Assembly (NCBI GenBank): GCA_028817855.1
Contig: JAPPOT010000799.1
Span: 1 to 42,144 of the forward strand
Length of the DNA: 42,144 nt
Reading direction: 5' to 3'
Source of the DNA: Myxococcales bacterium
GTDB lineage: Bacteria; Myxococcota_A; Polyangia; Polyangiales; JAFGIB01
In this document: one piece after another, positions 7,987 through 15,927 of the stretch
Layout of the letters: each line of letters opens with the position of its first letter
How positions within the stretch are numbered: the stretch's first letter is position 1
Position numbers and translations under genes: made by a program
The notes under the pieces: generated by a model
What the model was told of the DNA's origin: nothing
Databases searched by the model: none
The model's input: only the letters and a program-made list of their open reading frames with translations

Positions 7987-9174
7987 ATGCAGCCACGCCC
8001 CCCGCTGATGTTGGTGCACCCGCGCATGGGCCCGCCCGGAGGGGGCGAGGGCGTGGGGGCCTGGGCACTGATGGCCCTGCGGGAGCACTACGACGTGACC
8101 GTGGTGTGCTGGCAGGCGCCCGACCGCGAGGGCCTGAACCGCCACTTCGGCACCGATCTGCAGCCGGGCGACTACCGCGTGCACGAGGTCGCGTCGCGCC
8201 TGAACCCGGTGCTCGACCGCCTGCCGACACCGTTGACCTTCGTGCGCCTGCTGCTGCTGGGCCGGGCCTGCCGAGCGCTGGCGGCGCGTGAGCGCTTTGA
8301 CGTCTTCGTCAGCACGGCCAACGAATTCGCCTTCCCGCAGCGGGGCATCCAGTACGTGCACTACCCCACCCTGGCCGAAGAGCGGCCCGAGGTGGACAAG
8401 CGCTGGTTCCACCGCCTGCCCGGTGTGACCGGCCGCTACCGGAGCGCCGCGCGGCTGCTCGCGGGCGCGCCGACGTCGCATTTCACACGCAACCTGACGC
8501 TCGTGAACTCCGACTTCATCGGCGCGCTCTACCGGCGCCTGACGGGCGCGCCCTGCGAGACCTTGCACCCGCCGATCCCCGGGCGCTATCGCGACGTGCC
8601 GCTCGCGCAACGGGAGCTGGCCCTACTGTGCATCGGGCGCATCTCGGCGGAGAAGCGGCTCGAGCACGCAGTCGAGGTCACGCGCGCACTGCGAGATCGC
8701 GGTCACCGAATCGGGCTGCGCATCGCGGGCAGCTGGGACTGCGGGCCACAGGAGCGTGCGCGCTACCAGCAACTCTTCGAGCAGCATCGCGGCTGGATCG
8801 AGCTGTACGAGGGCCTGCCACGCGAGGCGCTCGTGGACCTGATGCAGCGCACGCGCTTCGGGCTGCACTGCATGGAGGGCGAGCACTTCGGCATGGCCGT
8901 CGCCGAGATGCAACGCGCCGGCTGCCTGGTCTTCGCCCAGGGCGCCGGCGGTCCCGCGCAGATCCTCGGTGAGGAGCAGGCCCTGCTGTGGCACGACGTC
9001 GCGGACGCGGTGGCCCGGATCGACGCAGTGCTGCGGGACGACGCACTCTGCCGCGCGCTCGAGGCGCGCATGCAAGGGCGGCGCGAGCTCTTCACCGAGC
9101 AACGCTTCATGAAGGAGCTGCGCCAGCACGTGGAGCGCATGCTGGCTGAAGCTCAGGGGCGGCCGCCGGGGTAG
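7987..9174 (+). CDS. ALG11-like GT4 mannosyltransferase
   Basis: 395-residue GT-B fold glycosyltransferase. Features shared with eukaryotic ALG11: a glycine-rich N-terminal loop after a leading HP (HPRMGPPGGGEGV, about 11-23), QYVHYPTL (about 122-129), TLVNSDF followed by LHPPI (about 171-196), the nucleotide-sugar site GRISAEKRLEHAVEV, and a C-terminal block with GLHCMEGEHFGMAVAEM (about 292-308) and GGPAQIL, closely matching the ALG11 pattern GLHTMxNEHFGIxVVE...GGP. In eukaryotes ALG11 adds two alpha-1,2 mannoses to Man3GlcNAc2-PP-dolichol. It lacks the eukaryotic N-terminal membrane anchor. It converges on, and overlaps by 22 bp, the ABC flippase gene of the five-gene glycosylation operon. 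The start is uncertain: ATG 7987 or 8008 fit; an ATG at 7924 adds about 21 residues. The ALG11 assignment is less certain than ALG1 and ALG2 below; a generic GT4 is the alternative. Confidence 0.75.
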   Translation: MQPRPPLMLVHPRMGPPGGGEGVGAWALMALREHYDVTVVCWQAPDREGLNRHFGTDLQPGDYRVHEVASRLNPVLDRLPTPLTFVRLLLLGRACRALAARERFDVFVSTANEFAFPQRGIQYVHYPTLAEERPEVDKRWFHRLPGVTGRYRSAARLLAGAPTSHFTRNLTLVNSDFIGALYRRLTGAPCETLHPPIPGRYRDVPLAQRELALLCIGRISAEKRLEHAVEVTRALRDRGHRIGLRIAGSWDCGPQERARYQQLFEQHRGWIELYEGLPREALVDLMQRTRFGLHCMEGEHFGMAVAEMQRAGCLVFAQGAGGPAQILGEEQALLWHDVADAVARIDAVLRDDALCRALEARMQGRRELFTEQRFMKELRQHVERMLAEAQGRPPG

Positions 9175-10991
9175 ACGACGCGCTCGAAGTCCGCTTCCCG
9201 CTCGAGCAGCTCGTCGAAGGTCCCGATCGCCTTGACGTGCCCGTCCGCCAGGAAGACCAGCCGATCGCAGCGCCGCACGGTGGTCAGTCGGTGAGCAATG
9301 ATGAACATCGTCTTCTTGCCGTGCAGCCATTCGATCGCCTGCGTGAGTGCCAGCTCCGTGCGGTTGTCGAGGGAGGCCGTCGCCTCATCGAAGATCAGCA
9401 CCTGGGGATCGGAGTAGAGCGCGCGCGCCACCGCCAGTCGCTGGCGCTCTCCGCCGGACAGGCGCACGCCGCGCTCACCCACACGCGTGTCCAGGCCCCG
9501 GGACAGCCCCTGCACGAAGTCGCCCAGCTGAGCCATCTGGATCGCCTCGCGCAGGCGCGCCTCGTCGATCCGGGCAGGCTCCACGCCGAAAGCGATGTTC
9601 TCACGCACGCTGGCGTCCAGCATGAAGACCGACTGCGGGACGAAGCCCACCAGGGCCTGCCACCCCCGCACGTTGTCCGAGAGCACCCGGCCATCCACCG
9701 TGAGGCGGCCAACGCTGGGGTGCAGCAGACCGATGACCAGGCCCACGAGCGTCGACTTGCCCGCGCCGGTGGGTCCCACGATGCCAATCGACTCGCCGCG
9801 AGCCACACGCAGATCGATCCCCGCCAGCGCCGGCGTGCCTTCGTCCGGGTAGGTGTAGCCCACATCCTCGAGCGCGATCTCGTGCTCGAACGGCAACCGA
9901 TCGACCGGCACCTCGGGGTCGAGCGGCACCGCCTGCTCGAGCTCCGACAACAGCTGGTCGATGTGAGCCCGGCTGAAACGCAGCTGCCCCAGGTGGTAGG
10001 TAGCCGTGGTGAGCGACGGCAACAGACGCAGCCCCGCGAAGGCAAAGAGCCCAACCAGCGGCAGGAGACGCACATCGCTGCCCTGCGCGCGCGTGGAGAC
10101 GAGCACCAGCGCGGCGAGCCCACAGATGAAGGCGGTCTCCACGGTGACCCGTGGCAACCAGTTGAGCACGCCATGCCGCACACCGACCTGCCCGAGGCCC
10201 ACGCGCAGCTTCCTGTATGACTCGGCGAAGTAGCCTTCCCGTCGGAAGACCTTGACCTCGCGCACGCCGCTGAGGCTGTCCTGCAGAAGCCGCAGCAGGT
10301 CACCGTGCAGCCGCAGGCTCTCCCGCCCCGTGCGCGTCTGCACCCGATGCAGCAGGTGCAGCACCAGCGCGGTGACGGCGACCACGCTCACCGCCGCAGC
10401 CAGGGCCGCCGCCGGTGCGCGCAGCAGCACAAAGACGATCACCGCCCCGGCCACCACCAGCTCGGAGACCAGTGCCGTCGCAGACAGCAGGCCCGTGTAG
10501 CAGGCGCGGTCGACCGACTCGCGCACGTTGCGGATCAGGTCACCCGAGTGGGTGCGCAGGTGGAAGGTATAGGGCGAGGCCAGATAGTGCCCGAAGAGGC
10601 GGTGCGAGAGATCGACCGACGCCCGCGCGGCCAGCCGCTCGCGCTGGAGGACCTCGAGCAGCTTGGCTGCGTTCTTGATGATGTAGATCACCGCCACGAG
10701 CAGTGCGAGCCCGACCGCCAGCTGCGCTCCTCCCTCGGGCGCGCCGAGCATGGCCACCAGGGCACCACTCACCGGCAGCTGGGCGGGCAGCTGCCCCGCA
10801 TCGAGTAGATGGATGAGCGCGAAGACCAGGGCCAACCCGGTCAGCTCGCAGGCGGTCACCGCCAGCGACAGGGGAATGAGGCTCGCCCAGCGACGCCGCG
10901 CACCCGTCCATCGCCACAGCGAGAGCAAGGCGGCTGCGGTCGAACCTCCGCGCTCACGCGAAGCGGGTGCAGGCTCGGGGGTCTCCGGCAC
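9153..10991 (-). CDS. PglK-like ABC exporter, candidate lipid-linked oligosaccharide flippase
   Basis: 612-residue half transporter with an N-terminal six-helix membrane domain and a C-terminal ATPase domain. ATPase motifs are complete: Walker A GPTGAGKST (about 406-414), signature LSGGERQ (about 511), Walker B VLIFDEATASLD (about 530) and the IIAHR switch histidine. The membrane part resembles Campylobacter PglK, with a conserved charged stretch after helix 2 and a LGQLRFSRAHIDQLLSELE-type helix before the ATPase. PglK flips undecaprenyl-diphosphate heptasaccharide for N-glycosylation; MsbA-type lipid A export is the alternative. It is the last gene of the operon 17148-9153, 15 bp after the MurG/ALG13-14-like gene, so the glycan flippase role is the better guess. 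The start is GTG 10991, preceded by an AGTAGGG-like ribosome site. Confidence 0.85.
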   Translation of the reverse strand: MPETPEPAPASRERGGSTAAALLSLWRWTGARRRWASLIPLSLAVTACELTGLALVFALIHLLDAGQLPAQLPVSGALVAMLGAPEGGAQLAVGLALLVAVIYIIKNAAKLLEVLQRERLAARASVDLSHRLFGHYLASPYTFHLRTHSGDLIRNVRESVDRACYTGLLSATALVSELVVAGAVIVFVLLRAPAAALAAAVSVVAVTALVLHLLHRVQTRTGRESLRLHGDLLRLLQDSLSGVREVKVFRREGYFAESYRKLRVGLGQVGVRHGVLNWLPRVTVETAFICGLAALVLVSTRAQGSDVRLLPLVGLFAFAGLRLLPSLTTATYHLGQLRFSRAHIDQLLSELEQAVPLDPEVPVDRLPFEHEIALEDVGYTYPDEGTPALAGIDLRVARGESIGIVGPTGAGKSTLVGLVIGLLHPSVGRLTVDGRVLSDNVRGWQALVGFVPQSVFMLDASVRENIAFGVEPARIDEARLREAIQMAQLGDFVQGLSRGLDTRVGERGVRLSGGERQRLAVARALYSDPQVLIFDEATASLDNRTELALTQAIEWLHGKKTMFIIAHRLTTVRRCDRLVFLADGHVKAIGTFDELLEREADFERVVYPGGRP

Positions 10992-11006
10992 CGCCCTACT
11001 CTACAC

Positions 11007-12170
11007 CTACCTGCCCTGCCAGCGACGAGTCTGGACGGGGCTCGGGGACGGCGACGCACAGAGCAGTGCCTCGCAATCCCTCACGATGCGGCCCGCCGCC
11101 TCCGGCTGGCACAGGGCGGAGACGCGCTGCGACATCTGCTGCAGCCGCGGACGATCTGTGAGCAGCGCGGCGACCCGCCTGGCCGCCTGCTCGGTCCGCC
11201 ACTCGTCCTCGGCGATCACTGGACACCCGGTTGCATTGGCGAAGACCGAGGCGTTGGCATCCTGGTGCCGACCCGCGGCCTCGCGCAGCGGCACCACAAG
11301 CGCGGGCACGCCGAAGCTCGCGAGCTCGTTGAGTGTCATGGCACCGGCGCACGTGACGGCGAAGCTGGCGCCGCCGTAGGCCGTCGCCATGTCGTCGAAG
11401 TGGCGCACCACATCGGCTTCGACCGCGACCGCCTCGTAGCGCGCGCGCACTCCGTCCGTATCGCCATTGCCGGTCTGATGCTGCACGCGCAACTGAAGCC
11501 CCATGGCCGCCAGCGCGCCGGCCAGCGCCGGGACCTGATCGTCGAGAAACGGCGAGCCCTGGGAGCCCCCCAGCACCAGAAGCTCGAGCCGCCCTCGCTC
11601 CTGCCGTCGCTGCGCCGACTGAATCAGCTCCTCGAGCAGGGGATTGCCGGTCACCTCACAGCTGAGCTGGGAGAAGGCGCTGCGCGCCTCCGGCCAGCCG
11701 AGGTAGATACGGCGGGCGAAGTGGCGCAGCGCGCGGTTTGCGAGGCCGGGGATCACGTTCGCCTCGTACAGCACCGTGGGCAGGCCCAGCGAGCGCGCCG
11801 CCAGGACCGTGGGTGCAGAGGCATAGCCGCCGCAACCGATCACGAGCTGCGTTCCGTGAGCCGACAGCTCGGCGCGAGCGCGAGCCACCCCGGTGGCGGT
11901 GCGGGCGAGACCGCGCAACTTACCGAACACGGACTGGCGCGCGATCGGCGCGCTCGGGATCGACGTAAACGCAAAGCCGGACTCGCGCACGGCACCGTGC
12001 GCGCTCTCTTCCTCCGGCCCGATCAAGCGCACGTCGGCATCTGCCACGTGACGGCGGTAGGCCTGCGCGATGGCGATGGCCCCGTGCACGTGACCGAGCG
12101 TACCTCCGACGGTCAACGCAACCCTCCGCGGTGCGCCGATCACCCTCGGTGTGAACCCGTCAAACCCCAT
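11007..12170 (-). CDS. MurG / ALG13-ALG14-type GT28 N-acetylglucosaminyltransferase
   Basis: 387 residues spanning a whole MurG-type GT-B fold: GGTLGHVHG (about 22-30, MurG has GGTGGHV), CGGYASAPT (about 113-121), YEANVIPGLANR (about 135-146), GGSQGSPF (about 201-208), HQTG (231-234), a HFDDM element and CAGAMTLNELASFGVPALVVP (about 274-294, MurG has RAGA.T..EL). MurG adds GlcNAc to lipid I; in eukaryotes the same fold, split into ALG14 (N half) and ALG13 (C half), adds the second GlcNAc to GlcNAc-PP-dolichol. The gene is not in a division cluster but between ALG2-like and flippase genes, so the ALG13/14 reaction is inferred. Its ATG directly abuts the TAG stop of the ALG2-like gene, indicating translational coupling. 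The Arg of the RAGA motif is Cys here, another departure from true MurG. Confidence 0.85.
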   Translation of the reverse strand: MGFDGFTPRVIGAPRRVALTVGGTLGHVHGAIAIAQAYRRHVADADVRLIGPEEESAHGAVRESGFAFTSIPSAPIARQSVFGKLRGLARTATGVARARAELSAHGTQLVIGCGGYASAPTVLAARSLGLPTVLYEANVIPGLANRALRHFARRIYLGWPEARSAFSQLSCEVTGNPLLEELIQSAQRRQERGRLELLVLGGSQGSPFLDDQVPALAGALAAMGLQLRVQHQTGNGDTDGVRARYEAVAVEADVVRHFDDMATAYGGASFAVTCAGAMTLNELASFGVPALVVPLREAAGRHQDANASVFANATGCPVIAEDEWRTEQAARRVAALLTDRPRLQQMSQRVSALCQPEAAGRIVRDCEALLCASPSPSPVQTRRWQGR

Positions 12171-13364
12171 CTAAAGTAAGCCTCGAATAAGCAACTCTAA
12201 GTGCCGGCCCAGGGTATCACGGGAGAAGGCCTTGGCAACGTGTGCGCGCCCCGCGAGCCCCATCTCACGCGCGCGCTGGGGCCGCTGCAGGAGCTCTCCG
12301 ATCGCCCGAGCGAAAGCGTGCGGCGTGGGTTCGCACAACACGCCGGAAACCCCCTGTAGAACGGTCTCTCGGGGCCCACCGCGATCGACGGCAATCACCG
12401 GACGGGCCGCCGCCATCGCTTCCAGCGGTACGATGCCAAGGTGCTCATCGGTGGGTGTGTAGACCACACATGTCGCATCTTGCAGTAGCTGCACCTTGGT
12501 GGCCTCGTCGGGTGAGCGATGCAGCTCGAGCCGATCGCCGAGGCCCGCTGCGTCGGCGATCGTTCGCAGCTCCGACTCGACCGCACGTGCCTCCTCGAGC
12601 GCGGGGTCGTAGCCGCCCGCGATGACGAAGCGCACCTGCGCAAAGGTCTCCGCAGGGAGATGCTCAGCAAGCGCGACACCCGCGCGCACGAGCAGCGAGA
12701 GGTTCTTGGCCGGCGAGAAGCGGCCGATCATCAGCAGGCGAATGGGTTTGTGGGGTGGCTCGCTCGTCGTCTCGGGCAAGGAGACACACGGGTAGACCAC
12801 CGGCAGATCTCGATTGGCCAGTGCTGGGAAGGCGCGCCGAAAGGCCACGGCCGTGAACTCGCTGTTGACCACCAGGCGATCCGTGTGCTCGAGACCGCGC
12901 GCCTCCAGCCAGTCGAAGGGCACGCGATAGCCTCGGTAGAGGCCCTCTCGCGCGGGCGTCAGCAGACGGTCCGGGTAGTGGCCGTAGAACAGCACCGGCG
13001 TGTCCACGAGCGTCTTGAGCAACGGCAGGACATGAGCCACGAGATCGCAGAACACCGCGTCGAAGGGCCCCTCGCGCCGCACGGCGATGCTCAGCGCCGA
13101 CATCCGCGCAATGCTGCAGACCACCCTCAAGCGCTGGCCGACGTGCTTCGGGATGCGCTTGCCTCGCACGCGGATGTCCAGCGCGGGGTCGTGCACGTCG
13201 GCGAAGGCGCGCGCCGAGTCGAGCTCCGCGGTGAAGAGCACCACGCGATGTCCGCGCGCTGCGAGCGCGAGCGCAGCGTCGAGCACAAGTCGCTCCGCGC
13301 CTCCGAGCCCCAGGTCGGGGTGAATGAAAGCGATGCGCAGCGAGCCGGGTGGCTGCCCACTCAT
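12171..13364 (-). CDS. ALG2-type GT4 mannosyltransferase
   Basis: 397 residues, similar to eukaryotic ALG2 along its length. Direct matches to the ALG2 pattern: HPDLGLGGAERLVLDAALAL (about 15-34), a VFCD element with FYGHYPDRLLT (about 104-136), PFDWLE and VNSEFTAVAF (about 149-175), RFSPAKNLSLL (about 215-225), VIAGGYDP (about 247-254), and the nucleotide-sugar block YTPTDEHLGIVPLEAMA (about 302-318) followed by PVIAVDRGGPRETV. In eukaryotes ALG2 adds the alpha-1,3 and alpha-1,6 mannoses from GDP-Man to Man1GlcNAc2-PP-dolichol. There is no obvious membrane helix. ATG 13364 overlaps the stop of the STT3-like gene by 4 bp and its stop touches the start of the GT28 gene, so it sits in the middle of a coupled operon. 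I recognise this as the ALG2 family rather than a generic GT4 with good confidence. Confidence 0.9.
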   Translation of the reverse strand: MSGQPPGSLRIAFIHPDLGLGGAERLVLDAALALAARGHRVVLFTAELDSARAFADVHDPALDIRVRGKRIPKHVGQRLRVVCSIARMSALSIAVRREGPFDAVFCDLVAHVLPLLKTLVDTPVLFYGHYPDRLLTPAREGLYRGYRVPFDWLEARGLEHTDRLVVNSEFTAVAFRRAFPALANRDLPVVYPCVSLPETTSEPPHKPIRLLMIGRFSPAKNLSLLVRAGVALAEHLPAETFAQVRFVIAGGYDPALEEARAVESELRTIADAAGLGDRLELHRSPDEATKVQLLQDATCVVYTPTDEHLGIVPLEAMAAARPVIAVDRGGPRETVLQGVSGVLCEPTPHAFARAIGELLQRPQRAREMGLAGRAHVAKAFSRDTLGRHLELLIRGLL

Positions 13365-15883
13365 GGCGCGCCGCTGGCGCCTGCGCGGGCTGCGTGCGAC
13401 GGCGGTGTCGCCGACGACAGCACGCCGAGATCCAGCTGTCGGCCGGCGTGGACCACGGACTGGGCCAGGTCGAAGCGCGCCAAGGTGGTCAGCTGGCCGC
13501 CGCGCTGCACGTGCAGGCGGTAGGGACCGCGCGGCCGCACCTCGCTCGGATGACGGCCCGCCTCGGTGTCCTCACGGCTGCCGTAGGCCACGCGGATCGC
13601 GAAGCGACCCTGGGCATCGGCCACGCCGGTACGCAGGTAGCGGTGACGACGCCCGCGCGCATTGCTCTCGAGCTCGAGCTCCAGCACGACGGTGGCCCCC
13701 GGCTCGACCGCGCCCTCCACGATGGCGCCCTCCACCAGCTCGAAGACCTTGACCGTGGGCTCGATCCAGGCGGCCAACGAGTACCCGTCGCCGAAGCGAT
13801 CGGCGCGACCGACCAGCGGCGCGTAGCGGGCGCGTTGCTCCGCGCTCTCGATCGGGATCGTCACCCCCTCCACGCCCCAGTTGCCCCCGCGATCCTTCGG
13901 CTTCTCGGTGTAGTACTGGACCAGCGTCTCGTGCGGCGTCTCGTAGACGAGGCGGAAGCGCCCCAGGCCCATGCCCGAGCGCTGGTACAGGCGCGAGACC
14001 AGCGTAGCATCGTGCCGCTTTCCGAAGGTCGTGGCGCGCTGCTTGATGCCGTCGTCCGTGATGTCCGCGTGCGCGAGGTAGCGGCCCGGGTCGAGGCCCG
14101 CCTGCTGAACCTTGGAAGAGAAGCGCAGCGCGACCGTGCGCGGCTCGGACACCACGTAGCGCACGTCCGGGCCCCACTCCCGCAGGGTGCGGTGCGCCAC
14201 CTCCTCGTCGTCGATCATCCACACGCGTGCCAACCTGCGACTGGGGTATCCGCTGTGCAGCACGCTTCGGCGCGCCAGCGCGGCCACGAAGTGTCCGTCA
14301 TCCCATGTGGTCGCTACCCCGTAGGTCTTGGCGACACGGTCGATGTAAGACTGCCGGGGCTGGTCCGTCGGCAGGCGCGTGGTGGTCGGCAGGGGCGGCG
14401 GCGGCGTCTCTCGCGCGAGCCAGTCGGCGGCCTGAAACCAGCCGTCATTGAAGAGGTACGTGCGCTCGACGCGATCGTGCGCAAGCACAGGCGGCTCCGC
14501 CCAACCCAGCGGCCAGAACGGCAACAGGACCGCCAGCGCGCCGGCCATCGCGAGCCCCTGGCGCGCCCGAGCGGACAGCAGCGGCAGCAGCTCCCCCACG
14601 ACGAGCGTCGCGGTCAGCGCGAGCGCCGCGATCGTCACGTAGCGGTAGTCGCTCTGGATGTACGCGAGCACGTAGAAGGCGATGCCGTGCAGAACGGCCA
14701 CCAGGGCGGTCCAGTCGCGCCCTCCACGCCGTGCCAGGCGCAGGCACAGCCAGGGGACGCCGACCACGCACAGCGGCAGCAGCACGCCGTGCGCGGTTAG
14801 TTGGTTGCTCGCGTCGATCGTGAAGTGCTCTGCGATGGTCGGGCCCTTCCGTCCGATCTGAGCGTCGACGTTGACGCGGAAGGCCCGGCTCAGGCGATAG
14901 GCGAGCCCAAGCACCACGAAGACACCGACGAGGGAACCCGCGACGAGCCCGAAGCGAACCTGGGCGGGGCGACCACGCGCAACGCGGACCAAGAGCGGCA
15001 CCGCAGTCCCCAGCACCAGCAGGGCCAGAAGCCCCATGGTGAGCACGCGACGCTCGATCGGGAGCCACGGCCACACCAGCGCGGGCGGCACGGCGAGCAG
15101 AAGGACACTCAAGCCATAGCGGGCGATGGCCGGGCCGATCCACTCGGCGTCGCGATCACGCGCGACGGCCAGGAGCGCAACCAGCGACAGGGCGATGCAG
15201 ACATTGGCGACGTGCAACGGCGCGCCGAGCCAGCTGAAGAGGAAGATGGCCAGCGGCGCCGCCGACACCACGTCGGGACGCAGACCGCGCGTACCTGGAG
15301 CGCGGCGCTCGAGCTCGAGACATCGCACGAGGCCCCAGGTCGTGGCGACCCAGAGCAGCACCTCGAGCACGTGGTGGTCGGCGAAGCCGTAGGCGGAGCG
15401 GAGCAGGTTCTCCCCGGGAAACAGCACGAAGAGCAGCACGGCCAGCAGCCCGAGTGCGGGACGCGCGAGGCGCGTGACGGTGAACGCCAGCACGACCAGA
15501 GTCAGCACGGCGAGCAGCACCGGGGTCCAGGCCACCACGGCCATCAGCTCCTGGTCGCTCGCGTCGGCACCGTGGAGCGGCAGCGCGAGGGCGGCCATCA
15601 AGACGTCGAACAGGCCCGCCACCGAACGCGTGCCCGTCGGGTAATGCGTGGCGATGTCCGCGCGCTGGACGGCGGGGAAGTGCTCGAGCGAAAAGCGCGT
15701 GTGACGCAGGTGGAAGTAGGAGTCCCCCCCGAGCAAGTGGATGCTCCCGTCCGGGCGGTCGACCCACTCTGCCGTGCTGCTGGTGCGTTGCCACGCGGCG
15801 AGGGCGCAGAGCACGAGCAGACCGACGACCCACAGCACACGGGCTCGGTGCGACGGCGCCTGGCTGCGGCCCGTGTCGGACAT
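13361..15883 (-). CDS. STT3/AglB/PglB-type oligosaccharyltransferase (GT66)
   Basis: 840-residue membrane enzyme expected to transfer a lipid-linked glycan to Asn. A membrane helix is followed by the first acidic motif GDSYFHLR (Asp about 54; family form D-x-Y-Y-H-L-R) and a THYPTGT element, then by about a dozen helices with DHHVLE at 169-174 (archaeal form DHHxxE). The soluble C-terminal part has TWDDG at about 526-530 in the place of the invariant WWDYG sequon-binding motif, then a DDEEVAHRTL helix, and ends in a beta-rich domain (about 705-835, beginning VKVFELVEGAIVEG) resembling the C-terminal insert of archaeal AglB. The WWDYG change (W to T and Y to D) is the main oddity and could mean altered sequon use. 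ATG 15883 is 44 bp after the ALG1-like stop; an earlier in-frame start would overlap that gene. The alternative of a general PMT-type enzyme is less likely given DHHVLE and the context. Confidence 0.85.
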   Translation of the reverse strand: MSDTGRSQAPSHRARVLWVVGLLVLCALAAWQRTSSTAEWVDRPDGSIHLLGGDSYFHLRHTRFSLEHFPAVQRADIATHYPTGTRSVAGLFDVLMAALALPLHGADASDQELMAVVAWTPVLLAVLTLVVLAFTVTRLARPALGLLAVLLFVLFPGENLLRSAYGFADHHVLEVLLWVATTWGLVRCLELERRAPGTRGLRPDVVSAAPLAIFLFSWLGAPLHVANVCIALSLVALLAVARDRDAEWIGPAIARYGLSVLLLAVPPALVWPWLPIERRVLTMGLLALLVLGTAVPLLVRVARGRPAQVRFGLVAGSLVGVFVVLGLAYRLSRAFRVNVDAQIGRKGPTIAEHFTIDASNQLTAHGVLLPLCVVGVPWLCLRLARRGGRDWTALVAVLHGIAFYVLAYIQSDYRYVTIAALALTATLVVGELLPLLSARARQGLAMAGALAVLLPFWPLGWAEPPVLAHDRVERTYLFNDGWFQAADWLARETPPPPLPTTTRLPTDQPRQSYIDRVAKTYGVATTWDDGHFVAALARRSVLHSGYPSRRLARVWMIDDEEVAHRTLREWGPDVRYVVSEPRTVALRFSSKVQQAGLDPGRYLAHADITDDGIKQRATTFGKRHDATLVSRLYQRSGMGLGRFRLVYETPHETLVQYYTEKPKDRGGNWGVEGVTIPIESAEQRARYAPLVGRADRFGDGYSLAAWIEPTVKVFELVEGAIVEGAVEPGATVVLELELESNARGRRHRYLRTGVADAQGRFAIRVAYGSREDTEAGRHPSEVRPRGPYRLHVQRGGQLTTLARFDLAQSVVHAGRQLDLGVLSSATPPSHAARAGASGAP

Positions 15884-15927
15884 GGGGCCGCGAGTCTCGC
15901 ACCCGCGGCGGCGAGCCACAACACGCT

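Noticed and set aside
11007-12170. Calling this gene murG outright
   Set aside because: It has the MurG fold but sits among N-glycan genes and departs at the RAGA motif, so the cell-wall function is less likely.
13349-14800. A 483-codon open frame antisense to the STT3-like gene
   Set aside because: The STT3/AglB motifs are on the other strand; the antisense product is Arg/His/Gln-rich without a domain.
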